Assembly (NCBI GenBank): GCA_019638615.1
Contig: JAHBTL010000002.1
Location: 284,226-348,225 of the forward strand
DNA length: 64,000 bases
Direction: 5' to 3'
DNA from: Chitinophagaceae bacterium
Lineage (GTDB): Bacteria; Bacteroidota; Bacteroidia; Chitinophagales; Chitinophagaceae
Numbering within the stretch: position 1 is the first letter of the stretch; each line of letters begins with the position of its first letter. A program made the position numbers and the translations under genes. Shown piece by piece: positions 33,282-42,978 of the stretch. The notes below the pieces were generated by a model. That model had not been told where the DNA came from, did not search any database, and saw nothing but the letters and a program-made list of their open reading frames with translations.

Positions 33282-35879
33282 TTACTGTATTATATCGTCT
33301 CCGCCATCAGCGCCGGTACGGTTGTTTTTTCGTTTGAATAAGGATGCGTCAAACTTGCCAAAACGATAAGAGAAGTTTACCCTTACTACCTGCCAGTCTC
33401 TGCGCCTCCACATATCCTGTACAAAATAGCTGTTTTCCGAGTGTGCATCGTATATGCGTGTTTTAAAAATATCATTCACACTTACGGTAACTGCCGCTTT
33501 TTTGTCTTTCATAAATTCCTTCCTCACGGCAATATCCACTCCGTAATTGGGATTGATATATCCCTGTGAAGCGGACGATGTTCCTCCAAAAAAGCCGCCG
33601 CCGCCACCACGCCGGCCACCTCCGCCGCCATCCTGGGGCACAAGCGTGCGCGACTGGTAATCGCCTGACAACTGTATGGTAAAATTGGCAGGCAGCTTAA
33701 AATTGACATTCATCTTTCCAAAAAAGGCCCAACGATCATTTACGCCCAACATGGAATCAAGTCCGCTGTTATCAATTTGCGCATTATAAAAATTGAGGTT
33801 GGTGGTTACATCCACCCATTTGGCCAGGGGATTTTTTGAAGTGACCTCCAGGCCATACGACCGGCTGGAATTGGCATTGATATAAGATATCACCATCGAG
33901 GAATCCAGCTTGCCATCCGGTAACGGAACATTGTATTGCAAACTCTGATAACGGGTAATTAAATGATTGGTTTTTTTATAGAATACCGAAGTCAACAATG
34001 AATGTCCCTTGCCGAGAGACTTATTATAGTTCAGCTCAAATGAATTGGTAAATTCAGGGCGAAGGCCGGGATTGCCCACGCTGATGTTGAGGATATCCGA
34101 AACATCATAAAAAGGAATCAACTGCCAGAAATTAGGGCGGTTGATCCTGCGGGAATAATTGAGCTGCAGATCGTTACCCGGACCAAAGGACCGGGTCAAA
34201 AACACACTTGGAAAGAACTGCAAAGGATACTTATTGGAAAAACGGTCGCCTGTATTCAGTAAAGTGCCTGTATACTTTGAACTTTCTGTTCTAAGCCCTA
34301 ACTGGTACGAAAACGATTCGCCGATCTTACCCGAATACGTAGTATAAGCGGCGTATACCTGGTCGTTGTATTTGTAATTGGAGCTTACGGATGGAATAGA
34401 AACAAATTCACCTCTTGAGTAGTCGTACGAAAGATTGTCGATAATATTTTTATTATCGCGGACAGCGGCTCTCAAACCTGCTTCAAGCTTTGCTTTCCCG
34501 ATGGGAAGCACATAGTCAGTCTGGATTGTCCAGAACGTGCTGGTTCCCGACGATACAAGTTTTTGAAGCGCCGGGTTGAGCTGGAAACTCCCGTCGGCAT
34601 TATAATATTTTGTAGTATAGTCGCCATGGCCTGAATTGGAGCTGCTGTTGAAGTTTACATCCGCGGTCAGCTCATGCCCCTGGTTAGGAAACAGGTGTTT
34701 GTAGCCGAGAGAAGGCCCGAAATTTTTGAACTTTCTTTTGTTGTCCGTTGTACGCAAAGCATGTTGCGATTGAACCGGTGTGCTTAACGTATCAACATAA
34801 ATATCGTCTGTTTGCCCGGAGTTAAAGCTGCCGTTCGGAAGCGCAGCGGAAACTGTGAAAGAATTGCGATTGTCCATCAGGTAATCAAATCCTATCCTGC
34901 CAAAAGCAAAAGACCCTGAATTGGTAGAATTGCTATACTGGTTAAGAATTGTATTTCTTGATTTATCTGTAAAAAGATTTTCCCTGTACGTTTCGCCCCT
35001 GCTGATGCTTTTCCGCTGATTATAATTAAGCCCTAAAAAGAAATTGAGCTTACCCTGTTTTACATTCAGGTCTCCTCCAAAGTTGATTCTTCCGCGCGAG
35101 TCAATGCCGGCACGAATATTTCCATTGTACCCCGCTTTGCGGTTCTTTTTAAGAATTACGTTCAATATACCGGCCATCCCGCCCGAAGCATCAAACTTAG
35201 CGGAAGGATTCGTAATGATCTCCACGCTTTCAATTGCATCGGCAGGTATCTGATCTAAGGTCATGGTAGTGGGTCTGCCGTCTACAAATATGGTAGGCGC
35301 TGCATTACGAAGCGTTACATTTCCATCGATGTCAACATTTACTCCCGGTACATTCTTCATTATTTCCGTAGCAGTTTGCCCGGTAGTGGTAATGTTTTTA
35401 TCCACATTAAAGATACGGCGGTCAACCCCCATCTGGAAGATGGGCTTGGTAGCCACTACCGTTACTTCTCCCAGTTGCTGCACATCCAGCTCCAGCTTTA
35501 TATTACCCAGGTCTTTGTCAAACCCCGACATATCAGTTCCGAATGAAACCTCTTTGTCTACCGGAGTATAGCCTATTGCCGTAACCAAAAGCCTGAATTT
35601 GCCGCGTACCGGGAGGTTTTCAAGGCTGAAATTGCCTTTAGAAGTGGTAAGCTGTCCTGCTATTGAAATGTCAGCAGATTTTCCTGAAACGGAATCCCGC
35701 CGCGCCTGCACCAACTGCACCGAAGCTGCATCTATTCCCTTATTGGTAGCGCCATCTACAATGCGCCCATAAAATCTTCCGGTATTCCCTCCCGCTCCTG
35801 ACACAGACCTGCCGCCACGTACCTGGGCAAACAACGACAATGAAAGCAAACAAAAGCAGGAAAATAAAAATGTTTTCAT
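33282..35879 (-). CDS. TonB-dependent receptor-like outer-membrane protein
   Basis: 865 residues. A signal peptide (KTFLFSCFCLLSLSLFAQ) precedes a carboxypeptidase-regulatory-like domain (FYGRIVDGATNKGIDAASV ... LENLPVRGKFRLLVTAIGYTP). A plug follows (ATEIMKNVPGVNVDIDGNV, TIFVDGRPTTMTLDQIPADAIESVEIITNPSAKFDASGG, in parts), then a long barrel ending VRVNFSYRFGKFDASLF. It belongs to the Bacteroidota 'outer membrane beta-barrel' branch of TonB receptors. A glycine-rich stretch (QDGGGGGRRGGGGGFFGG, ~755) lies in a late loop. No SusD partner is adjacent, so the substrate is unknown. Confidence 0.85.
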   Translation of the reverse strand: MKTFLFSCFCLLSLSLFAQVRGGRSVSGAGGNTGRFYGRIVDGATNKGIDAASVQLVQARRDSVSGKSADISIAGQLTTSKGNFSLENLPVRGKFRLLVTAIGYTPVDKEVSFGTDMSGFDKDLGNIKLELDVQQLGEVTVVATKPIFQMGVDRRIFNVDKNITTTGQTATEIMKNVPGVNVDIDGNVTLRNAAPTIFVDGRPTTMTLDQIPADAIESVEIITNPSAKFDASGGMAGILNVILKKNRKAGYNGNIRAGIDSRGRINFGGDLNVKQGKLNFFLGLNYNQRKSISRGETYRENLFTDKSRNTILNQYSNSTNSGSFAFGRIGFDYLMDNRNSFTVSAALPNGSFNSGQTDDIYVDTLSTPVQSQHALRTTDNKRKFKNFGPSLGYKHLFPNQGHELTADVNFNSSSNSGHGDYTTKYYNADGSFQLNPALQKLVSSGTSTFWTIQTDYVLPIGKAKLEAGLRAAVRDNKNIIDNLSYDYSRGEFVSIPSVSSNYKYNDQVYAAYTTYSGKIGESFSYQLGLRTESSKYTGTLLNTGDRFSNKYPLQFFPSVFLTRSFGPGNDLQLNYSRRINRPNFWQLIPFYDVSDILNISVGNPGLRPEFTNSFELNYNKSLGKGHSLLTSVFYKKTNHLITRYQSLQYNVPLPDGKLDSSMVISYINANSSRSYGLEVTSKNPLAKWVDVTTNLNFYNAQIDNSGLDSMLGVNDRWAFFGKMNVNFKLPANFTIQLSGDYQSRTLVPQDGGGGGRRGGGGGFFGGTSSASQGYINPNYGVDIAVRKEFMKDKKAAVTVSVNDIFKTRIYDAHSENSYFVQDMWRRRDWQVVRVNFSYRFGKFDASLFKRKNNRTGADGGDDIIQ

Positions 35880-36078
35880 GAATGTGAGTTGAATGACTTA
35901 AACACTTCAGAACAACCTCAAAAAAGCTGTATTATTATGACGAGTGGTTAAAAAAATTTTATATACAAGGGATTTTCAAATTCATAACAGCCCCAAAATT
36001 ACAACTGATGCTGGTTAGGATAAATGCATTAAGGTTAATGAAGGTTAACGGTTTGAGTGAAATAACAAAAACTGGATT

Positions 36079-36108
36079 TTGGGCGGATGCTTTTTTCATC
36101 TATTTTTG
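36079..36108 (+). promoter_or_regulatory. Promoter of tRNA-His (TTG-N19-TATTTTTG)
   Basis: TTG at 36079-36081 and TATTTTTG at 36101-36108 stand 19 bases apart, the classic Bacteroidota -33/-7 pair. The tRNA begins 16 nt later. Confidence 0.75.
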
Positions 36109-36124
36109 CAACCTCACTAAAAAT

Positions 36125-36199
36125 GGTGGCTGTAGCTCAGTTGGTTAGAGCATCAGATTGTGGTTCTGAGGGTCGCCGGTTCGAGCCCGGTTAGCCACC
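36125..36199 (+). tRNA. tRNA-His (anticodon GTG)
   Basis: The cloverleaf is clear: acceptor strand GTGGCTG (36126-36132) pairs with TAGCCAC (36192-36198), the D-arm is GCTCAGTTGGTTAGAGC, the anticodon stem TCAGA/TCTGA encloses TTGTGGT with anticodon GTG at 36160-36162, and the T-arm is CCGGTTCGAGCCCGG. The extra G at -1 (36125) opposite C73 (36199) is the histidine identity mark. CCA is not encoded. Confidence 0.97.
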
Positions 36200-36356
36200 C
36201 CGATTACAGAAGCGGCGTTTCAGCCGCTTTTTTAGTAATGTTCCGTTCAACACAGGTACCAGCCTGCTTTATTTGCCCTTTTCACCCTCCATGTATATTT
36301 TACAAATCCTTAGCTAATTCATTGAAACTACGGCAACATTAGTGTATTATTTCCGT

Positions 36357-36364
36357 TATTTTTG
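36357..36364 (+). promoter_or_regulatory. -7 box abutting the Tsp start codon
   Basis: TATTTTTG lies 3 nt before the ATG at 36368. If it is the promoter, the mRNA would be leaderless or use the ATG at 36389. Confidence 0.35.
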
Positions 36365-36367
36365 GAC

Positions 36368-38530
36368 ATGCAAAAAGTGTTACAGCTTATGTTTAACAAA
36401 AAATCACTCCCAGTTGTACTGGTCATTCTTGTCGCGGGTATTTTTATAGCGCTTCAAACAATTGGTTCAGGCAATCCACCCACTAAATATGAAAAAATTT
36501 TAAGACAGGTGGGTGCCATGCTTGAACAGGGACATTACAGTCCTAAAAAAATAGACGATCATTTTTCCGGAGAAGTTTTCGCCAAATACCTGGAGGCGCT
36601 TGATCCGGAAAAGCAACTTTTCCTGAAATCGGATATAGCCCGGTTAAAGAAGCTGTATGAAAATAAAATAGATGACGAGATTCATGGAGCGCCGCTACAA
36701 TCATTTCAGGCCATCAGTGATTTGTATACCCAAAGATTGCAGGAATATCTTAACTCGTACAAGGAAATACTGGATCAGCCTTTTGACTTTACAGCGAATG
36801 AGACATTGGTTGACGATAAAGCTAAACTTGAATACGCCGATAATGAAAAAGAAAGAAAGGATATATGGCGTAAACGTTTGAAATATCAAACACTGGTTCG
36901 TTATGCTGATCTGATCAGCATGAATGAAAAGAATAAAAGCACCAAAGATTATAAACCTAAAACCGACGCAGAACTTGAAAAAGAAGCAAGGGAAAAAGTA
37001 TTGCAGTCTACCAACCGCATTGCAAACCGGTTGAAAAACAAGTTTACAGAAGAAGACCGGTTCAATGATTTTGTAAACACCATTACGTCCTGCATGGATC
37101 CGCATACTACTTTTTTCCCTCCTTTAGAAAAAAGGTCTTTTGATGAACAAATGAGCGGAAGATTTTTTGGAATCGGGGCATCGCTGCGTAACGAGGACGG
37201 GAACATTAAAGTGGCTACCCTGGTAACAGGAAGCCCGGCATGGAAATCAGGACAGGTGCAGATAGGCGATATTATTACCAAAGTTGGCCAGGCCAATGAA
37301 GAACCACAGGATATGGCCGGATTTGATACAGAAGATGCCGTTAAATTGATCAGGGGGAAAAAGGGAACAGAGGTAAGGCTTACGCTTAAAAAAGCAGATG
37401 GCAGCTCAAAAGTCGTTTCATTGATCAGGGATGAAATTGTGCTGGATGAAACTTTTGCCAGGAGCGCTATAGTGAATGAAGGTTCACGCAAAATCGGGTA
37501 TATATTCCTGCCGGAATTTTACGCAGATTGGGAACGTCCGAATGGCGCAAAATCTGCAGAAGATGTAGCAAAGGAAGTAACCAAATTAAAAGCGGAAAAT
37601 ATAGATGGCATTATCATCGATCTCCGGAATAACGGCGGTGGTTCGCTGTATGATGTAATACAAATGGCAGGATTGTTTATTGACGAAGGACCGATTGTTC
37701 AGGTGAAAGACCGGGAGGGAAATCCTACCGTACTGCGTGATAAAGACAAAGGTGTTTTGTATGATGGCCCCCTGGCTGTAATGGTAAATGAATTCAGCGC
37801 TTCCGCTTCCGAAATATTTGCGGCAGCTATACAGGATTATAAACGTGGTATTATAATAGGCAGCACCTCAACCTACGGAAAAGGTACAGTACAAAGAAAC
37901 ATCGGGTTAGACGGCGGACGTATGGGTGGTTTACTGGTAAGCCAGGATGATGCCGCTTCAAACCTGGGCTTTGTTAAACTTACTTTACAAAAGTTTTACA
38001 GGATTAACGGAGGGTCAACGCAGTTGAAGGGAGTAACGCCTGATATTGTAATACCCGACCAGTTCGAGCATTTACAGTTCCGCGAAAAAGACAACCCGGA
38101 TGCATTAAAATGGGATGAAATAACCAGGGCAAAATATACACTATGGAACTCCGATGCAGATCTTTCCGTTATAAAACGCACCGAAGATGAACGACTGAAA
38201 GCAAGCCCGGTATTTGAAAAAATAAAAACAAACACCGAGCAGCTTTCCAAACTGAACGACAAGGTGTTTACTTTAAACCTGAAAAAATACCAGGAAGAGC
38301 AAAAGCAGATCAGGGATATTGTAAAAGAAATTGAAAAGCTTACCAAAACAGAAAAAGACAATCCCATTGAATTACTGCCGGGGGATATTGCAAAATTTTC
38401 GAACGATGAAGGTAAACAGGACAGGCAAAAACAATGGTTAAAAAACCTGAAGTCAGACATTTATTTGAACGAAAGCGTAAGCATCATGAACAACATGATC
38501 AGTCAACAGGCAATTGCCAAATCAAAATAA
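36368..38530 (+). CDS. prc: Carboxy-terminal processing (tail-specific) protease, S41
   Basis: About 720 residues from the ATG at 36368 (MQKVLQLMF); the ATG at 36389 is an alternative that leaves a cleaner signal peptide. A membrane/signal segment (SLPVVLVILVAGIFIALQ) is followed by the Tsp N-terminal helical domain, a PDZ domain (FGIGASLRNEDGNIKVATLVTGSPAW, shown in part) and the S41 core. The serine is in NEFSASASEIFAAA (~475-488) and the lysine in STYGKGTVQ. A DUF3340-like tail closes the protein. Tsp trims misfolded or tagged periplasmic proteins. A strong terminator follows. Confidence 0.93.
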   Translation: MQKVLQLMFNKKSLPVVLVILVAGIFIALQTIGSGNPPTKYEKILRQVGAMLEQGHYSPKKIDDHFSGEVFAKYLEALDPEKQLFLKSDIARLKKLYENKIDDEIHGAPLQSFQAISDLYTQRLQEYLNSYKEILDQPFDFTANETLVDDKAKLEYADNEKERKDIWRKRLKYQTLVRYADLISMNEKNKSTKDYKPKTDAELEKEAREKVLQSTNRIANRLKNKFTEEDRFNDFVNTITSCMDPHTTFFPPLEKRSFDEQMSGRFFGIGASLRNEDGNIKVATLVTGSPAWKSGQVQIGDIITKVGQANEEPQDMAGFDTEDAVKLIRGKKGTEVRLTLKKADGSSKVVSLIRDEIVLDETFARSAIVNEGSRKIGYIFLPEFYADWERPNGAKSAEDVAKEVTKLKAENIDGIIIDLRNNGGGSLYDVIQMAGLFIDEGPIVQVKDREGNPTVLRDKDKGVLYDGPLAVMVNEFSASASEIFAAAIQDYKRGIIIGSTSTYGKGTVQRNIGLDGGRMGGLLVSQDDAASNLGFVKLTLQKFYRINGGSTQLKGVTPDIVIPDQFEHLQFREKDNPDALKWDEITRAKYTLWNSDADLSVIKRTEDERLKASPVFEKIKTNTEQLSKLNDKVFTLNLKKYQEEQKQIRDIVKEIEKLTKTEKDNPIELLPGDIAKFSNDEGKQDRQKQWLKNLKSDIYLNESVSIMNNMISQQAIAKSK

Positions 38531-38551
38531 AAGCATCGCAGATATACCAGT

Positions 38552-38588
38552 AAAAGAGGTCAGCTCCGAAACAGAGCTGACCTCTTTT
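38552..38588 (+). terminator. Rho-independent terminator after prc
   Basis: A perfect 15-bp stem (AAAAGAGGTCAGCTC against GAGCTGACCTCTTTT) around the loop CGAAACA, followed by a T-rich run. Confidence 0.95.
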
Positions 38589-38697
38589 CTTATTTTTTCG
38601 ACATACCGGGGAGTGAACTTTAAATATTTTATAACATATCCTCGTTTTTATATTGCAAAATGAAACATTTGGCTGGTATTTCTATTTTAGAATATAC

Positions 38698-38705
38698 TAC
38701 CTTTG
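38698..38705 (+). promoter_or_regulatory. Probable -7 box for the gene at 38740
   Basis: TACCTTTG matches TAnnTTTG, 34 nt before the TTG start. A TTG at 38669-38671 is 26 nt upstream, longer than usual. Confidence 0.45.
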
Positions 38706-38739
38706 CTCCTTAATTTAATAACCCTTTAAAGACCGGAAA

Positions 38740-40047
38740 TTGATCACTCGAAAGTTTTTTTACAGCCTGTTGTTAATAACAGGTATTTCTTTACCGGCGC
38801 TTTCCCAGGTTACAGATTCCCTGAAAAGGGATACCTTGAGACCAGATACAATTCAAAATGATACCGCCGTATTCAAACCTATTGTTCAGGAAGATTCGGT
38901 TTTAAGGATCAGGAACCTCAACCCGTACATTACCCTGCATGTTGATTCTACGCTTGAATACAAGCTGGAAATAAACAGGGATCAATCAAAATATTACTGG
39001 TTCCTTAGAAATTCACCTGTAGGTCTGCGGATCGACCGGACCAACGGCACCCTTCTTTTCAAGGCAGAAAAAGGGCTTTTTCTGTCCGGCAGATTGAAGT
39101 ATGATGTAGAGTACAAAGTAGTGCTTGGGGTACAAAACCTGGACAACCCGGCAGACAAGATCGACACTTCTTTTACATTAGTGTTCTACAATACAGAATT
39201 TATTCCTTCAAAAATTAAACCTACCGTAAATAGCATATTATATGTAGATGAAGGCGACAGTATAAGTTTTAAGATATTATGTGAGGATGGCAGCTTTCCT
39301 ATTGACCGGATCAGCATGACGAGCAACTACCCTATCAAAACCGCAGGTGTGGTTACCAAATGCGGCGACGATTTTAAATGGTCTCCCCCTTTTGGATTTG
39401 TAAAATCTACCGATCCCAATAAGGAACGGAAGGTGATCGTATATTTTGTGGGCAGCAATAAATTTAATGTGCGGGATACCTCTATGATACAGATCATAGT
39501 AAAAGAAAATATCAACTACCCCCAAAAAGTGCTGGAGTATGAAGAGCTGAGAAAAACGATCAACCATTATTCCAACCAGTTGAAGGCTACTTTTATGGAG
39601 CTGGATAAAAAAGTAAAAAGAACCAGGGGTACAAGAACCTCACTTGAGCTTACTTCTGCTGCAGCTTCACTGGGCGGTACTGTATTTTCATCGCTTCCAA
39701 CCGACGGGCAAAAAACTGCCGGCAAGATCTTACCCAGCGCCGGTGTGGCTATGGTGCCGGTAAAAGAAAGTGTAGCTCCTGTTAAAACAGCCGAGCAAAA
39801 TTCTGCTACGCTGGTGCGTAATGCTATTAAGCGATTGGATTATATGATGCAAAACAATACGCTGGTGGGCGACAAAGACCCAGAGATAGTTACTAAAACA
39901 CAAAAGCTGAGGGATGAATTAAAAGCCATACAGGTACAATTGATAGAAGTACCGGTTGTTGAGATTGGTGATTCTCCCGAAGATCTTGACAAATATTTCA
40001 ACAATCCGAAAGTGAGCAAGAAGTACAGGATGAAAAAATCGGGTTAG
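38740..40047 (+). CDS. Secreted protein with Ig/cadherin-like part, unknown function
   Basis: 435 residues beginning at TTG (38740). No ATG is available before about residue 190, and the TTG directly opens a signal peptide (ITRKFFYSLLLITGISLPALSQ). The middle (IKPTVNSILYVDEGDSISFKI, VIVYFVGSNKFNVRDTSMIQIIV; in parts) reads like two Ig- or cadherin-type beta domains. The last ~170 residues are helical with a possible coiled coil (YEELRKTINHYSNQLKATFM). I do not recognise a family. It sits between two terminators as a single-gene unit. Confidence 0.7.
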   Translation: MITRKFFYSLLLITGISLPALSQVTDSLKRDTLRPDTIQNDTAVFKPIVQEDSVLRIRNLNPYITLHVDSTLEYKLEINRDQSKYYWFLRNSPVGLRIDRTNGTLLFKAEKGLFLSGRLKYDVEYKVVLGVQNLDNPADKIDTSFTLVFYNTEFIPSKIKPTVNSILYVDEGDSISFKILCEDGSFPIDRISMTSNYPIKTAGVVTKCGDDFKWSPPFGFVKSTDPNKERKVIVYFVGSNKFNVRDTSMIQIIVKENINYPQKVLEYEELRKTINHYSNQLKATFMELDKKVKRTRGTRTSLELTSAAASLGGTVFSSLPTDGQKTAGKILPSAGVAMVPVKESVAPVKTAEQNSATLVRNAIKRLDYMMQNNTLVGDKDPEIVTKTQKLRDELKAIQVQLIEVPVVEIGDSPEDLDKYFNNPKVSKKYRMKKSG

Positions 40048-40071
40048 TTCTTTGTAAATAAATGTATAAAT

Positions 40072-40102
40072 AAAAGCCGGCGCAATGTTGTGTCCGGCTT
40101 TT
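40072..40102. terminator. Rho-independent terminator, shared by convergent genes
   Basis: AAAAGCCGG (40072-40080) pairs with CCGGCTTTT (40094-40102), with A and T flanks on the two sides, between the 38740 gene and the M20 gene. Confidence 0.85.
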
Positions 40103-40146
40103 ACAATTTATTGTAACAAGGCGTTGCCCTCTGCTTGTATTTCTTC

Positions 40147-41331
40147 TCACTTCATTTCTAAGGTAGCGCCCAGCCAGGCCATCATCCCCGCACCCAGGGG
40201 GATGGCATTTTCATCAATATTAAAAGTAGGAGTGTGTACGCCGGAAGTGATCCCTTTTGCTTCATTACCCGCACCCAGCCGGTAAAAACAACCGGGTATT
40301 ACCTGCGAGTAATAGCCAAAATCTTCGGCACCCATACGTAATTCAGATTCTTCTACCCTGTCAGCGCCGGCATATTCGGCTGCGGCTGCTTCTGCAATCG
40401 CATTCAGCTTTTCGTTATTGTAAACCGTGGGGTACCCTACATCGATGTGCAGATCAATTTCAGCCCCCATGCTTTGCACCAGTTCCGTGGCAAGCTTACG
40501 GATAAGGCTATGCGCTTCAAAGCGCCACTCCTCGTCCATGGCCCTGAACGTGCCCATCAGCTTTACCTCACTGGGGATAACATTGGTTGTATAGCCTCCC
40601 TGGAAAGAAGTAATGGATAATACTGACGGAGAAAATGGATTTTTATTTCGGCTGATGATCTGCTGCAATGCTACTACCAGTTGCGAAGCGATCAGGATGG
40701 TATCGGCAGTTTGCTGCGGTGCAGCCGCATGGCCGCCTTTGCTGCGGATGGTGATATAAATCTCATCGGCGCTGGCCATGATCTTCCCCCCCCGAAAACG
40801 GTACCTGCCCGTTTCCAGCTGCGGATGCACGTGCAGCCCTAAAATAGCGGCAGGACGCGGGTTTTCCAGTACCCCTTCTTTGATCATGATGCTGGCCCCG
40901 CCGGGGTTTTTTTCTTCGCCCGGCTGGAATATCAGTTTTATGGTCCCCTCCCATTCTTCTTTCAATTCATTTAAAATGCGGGATGCCCCTAACAGGCAGG
41001 TGGTATGTGCATCGTGTCCGCAGGCATGCATCACACCTTCGTTTTTCGATTTATAGGGAACATCATTTTCTTCCCTGATAGGCAGGGCATCCATATCTGC
41101 ACGCAGCGCAATAATACGTTTATCCGGGTTTTTCCCTTTGATCAATCCCACTACGCCAGTAACGGCTTTTATTTCGTAGGGTATACCATATTCTTTCAGC
41201 TTTTGCTGAACAAAAGCCGATGTTTCAAACTCCTTGTAGCTCAGTTCGGGGTTGGCATGCAAATGATGCCGGATGTTCACCAGGTCGTCCGTATATTTCG
41301 TTGCCAGTTGCTGTATCTTTTCCTTTAACAT
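40147..41331 (-). CDS. M20 family metallo-hydrolase (N-acyl amino acid amidohydrolase type)
   Basis: 394 residues, normal length. LRADMDALPIREENDVPYKS, HACGHDAHTTCLLG and FQPGEEKNPGGASIMI hold the metal ligands and the catalytic Glu of the IAA-amino acid/hippurate hydrolase group. The dimerisation domain follows (SKGGHAAAPQQTADTILIAS), and a late MGAEDFGYYSQVIPG gives the last ligands. It hydrolyses N-acyl amino acids or similar amides in the cytoplasm. TATCTTTG (41336-41343, minus) is 4 nt before its ATG, and a heptad tract fills the space to ruvX. Confidence 0.9.
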   Translation of the reverse strand: MLKEKIQQLATKYTDDLVNIRHHLHANPELSYKEFETSAFVQQKLKEYGIPYEIKAVTGVVGLIKGKNPDKRIIALRADMDALPIREENDVPYKSKNEGVMHACGHDAHTTCLLGASRILNELKEEWEGTIKLIFQPGEEKNPGGASIMIKEGVLENPRPAAILGLHVHPQLETGRYRFRGGKIMASADEIYITIRSKGGHAAAPQQTADTILIASQLVVALQQIISRNKNPFSPSVLSITSFQGGYTTNVIPSEVKLMGTFRAMDEEWRFEAHSLIRKLATELVQSMGAEIDLHIDVGYPTVYNNEKLNAIAEAAAAEYAGADRVEESELRMGAEDFGYYSQVIPGCFYRLGAGNEAKGITSGVHTPTFNIDENAIPLGAGMMAWLGATLEMK

Positions 41332-41335
41332 CCGG

Positions 41336-41343
41336 CAAAGATA
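41336..41343 (-). promoter_or_regulatory. -7 box abutting the M20 start codon
   Basis: TATCTTTG then CCGG then ATG on the minus strand; suggests a leaderless or very short leader mRNA. Confidence 0.45.
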
Positions 41344-41352
41344 GGATAAGGA

Positions 41353-41520
41353 GGTTTATGGTTTCGGGTTTATGGTTTGAGGTTTGAGGTTTGAGGTTTG
41401 TTGGGAATGGTGGATTTGAGATTTGATATTTATGGTTTATAGTTAAGTGATAGATTTTCATTGTCCACCATCCATTGTCAATCATCAACTCATACCTGAT
41501 ACCTCACACCTCATTTCAAA
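41353..41520. repeat. Heptad-phased tract, 24 units
   Basis: GGTTTAT, GGTTTCG, GGTTTAT, GGTTTGA x3, GGTTTGT open the tract. TTGAGAT, TTGATAT, then CCACCAT, CCATTGT, CAATCAT, CAACTCA, TACCTGA, TACCTCA, CACCTCA and TTTCAAA follow in the same phase and end exactly at the ruvX stop codon (41521). The left GGTTTGA and right CACCTCA/TTTCAAA words are near complements. Confidence 0.88.
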
Positions 41521-41928
41521 TCATAACCCCATATATTCCTGCAGCATAATGGTAGCGGCGATTTCATCCACCACGGCTTTATCGCGGCGTTGCTTTTTTT
41601 TCATTCCCATGTCTATCATGGCTCTTTTGGCCAAACTGGAAGTATAGCGTTCATCAACCATTACTACAGGCACGGCAGGAAATTCTTTTTTTATCTTTTC
41701 CACTACCTTTCTTACGGGTTCTGTGGCATGTGTGTCGGAATCATCGAGATTTTTGGGTTCGCCTATAATAATCTTCTCTACTTCTTCCTGCTTACAGTAA
41801 TTTTTAAGAAAGTCAATCAGCTTAGGCGATTCAACAGTGGTCAATCCTGTGGCAATGATCTGCAGCGGGTCGGTTACGGCAATACCGGTTCTTTTTAATC
41901 CGTAATCTATTGCCAGCAGGCGGGGCAT
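41521..41928 (-). CDS. ruvX: Holliday-junction resolvase-like / pre-16S rRNA nuclease YqgF
   Basis: 135 residues from the ATG at 41928. PRLLAIDYGLKRTGIAVTD carries the first catalytic Asp of the RNase H-like fold, IIIGEPKNLDDSD the glycine-rich strand, VVMVDERYTSSLA the Glu, and RRDKAVVDEIAATIMLQEYM the last Asp. YqgF matures the 5' end of 16S rRNA in E. coli; the resolvase role is less certain. The frame is open to 41955 but the shorter start matches the family. Confidence 0.9.
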   Translation of the reverse strand: MPRLLAIDYGLKRTGIAVTDPLQIIATGLTTVESPKLIDFLKNYCKQEEVEKIIIGEPKNLDDSDTHATEPVRKVVEKIKKEFPAVPVVMVDERYTSSLAKRAMIDMGMKKKQRRDKAVVDEIAATIMLQEYMGL

Positions 41929-42018
41929 GTTCAAAATTTTTATTATGAAAAACAAAATGATTCACCAATCCTTTCCACGTAATTATTGATCCATTTTCAT
42001 TTATGGTGTTAATGGATA

Positions 42019-42972
42019 TTACAGGCGCCATGAAAAAAGCAAATCACCTATTACGAACATGGCAAATACCACGCTGGCAATGCCATTGGCGGTCATAAAA
42101 GCAATGTTTACCCGGCGCAGGTCATTTGGTTTAACAATGGAATGCTGGTAGATGAGCATCCCCACAAATACGGCTACGCCCAGCCAGTACCAAATGCCAA
42201 ACCTGCCATATAAACCCGCGCCGATAACCAGCATGGCCGATAATGCATGCAGCATTTCCGATACCCGCAAAGCATTTTTCTTACCCAATGCCGCCGGAAT
42301 GGAATAGAGGTCCTGCGACTTATCAAATTCTTCATCCTGCAGGGAATAAATAATATCAAACCCGCTTACCCAAAACAATACCGTTAACGAAAACATCACC
42401 GGCAACCAGTCGAACCTGCCGGTAACAGCCAGGTAGGCGCCGATTGGCGCCAGGCTAAGCCCCAGCCCCAATACCAGGTGACACAGCATGGTAAACCGTT
42501 TGGTATAACTATACCCTAACACTACGAGCAAAGCCACCGGCGACAGATAAAAACACAGGGGGTTGATAAAAAAAGTGCATAGTACGAACAGCACGCTGCA
42601 CAAAACCGTGAACCATAAAGCGCTGTTTGCTTTAATAATACCTGCGGGAATTTCCCGGATAGCAGTACGCGGGTTCTTTGCATCGAAATGACGGTCGAGG
42701 TAGCGGTTGAATGCCATAGCCGCGCTCCGCGCGAAGATCATACAGAAAATCACCAAAAAAAATTTGATGCCCAACAACCATAACCAATGCTCACTATGAT
42801 CCCAGCCCCAACCTATTGTTTTCCCCAGGTTCCATTGAACCACCCCTGTAACATCTGTAAACAAGGGTCGAATATCAAAAACAGCCAGAAAAAAACCGAT
42901 CATCGCAAAAGGCATCGCGAATATGGTATGTGAAAACTTAACGAGGCTCAGGTAGTTTTTTGCGGTTGACAT
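42019..42972 (-). CDS. UbiA-like polyprenyltransferase (4-hydroxybenzoate or MqnP type)
   Basis: About 317 residues from the ATG at 42972. The first Asp-rich motif is AMAFNRYLDRHFDAKNPRT and the second is SLQDEEFDKSQDLYS, with eight or nine membrane helices between and after them. The enzyme puts a polyprenyl chain on an aromatic ring for quinone synthesis. In Bacteroidota this branch is often the MqnP of the futalosine menaquinone route; the sequence alone does not separate that from UbiA. TATCTTTG (42979-42986, minus) lies 6 nt upstream of the ATG. Confidence 0.85.
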   Translation of the reverse strand: MSTAKNYLSLVKFSHTIFAMPFAMIGFFLAVFDIRPLFTDVTGVVQWNLGKTIGWGWDHSEHWLWLLGIKFFLVIFCMIFARSAAMAFNRYLDRHFDAKNPRTAIREIPAGIIKANSALWFTVLCSVLFVLCTFFINPLCFYLSPVALLVVLGYSYTKRFTMLCHLVLGLGLSLAPIGAYLAVTGRFDWLPVMFSLTVLFWVSGFDIIYSLQDEEFDKSQDLYSIPAALGKKNALRVSEMLHALSAMLVIGAGLYGRFGIWYWLGVAVFVGMLIYQHSIVKPNDLRRVNIAFMTANGIASVVFAMFVIGDLLFSWRL

Positions 42973-42978
42973 AGCGGG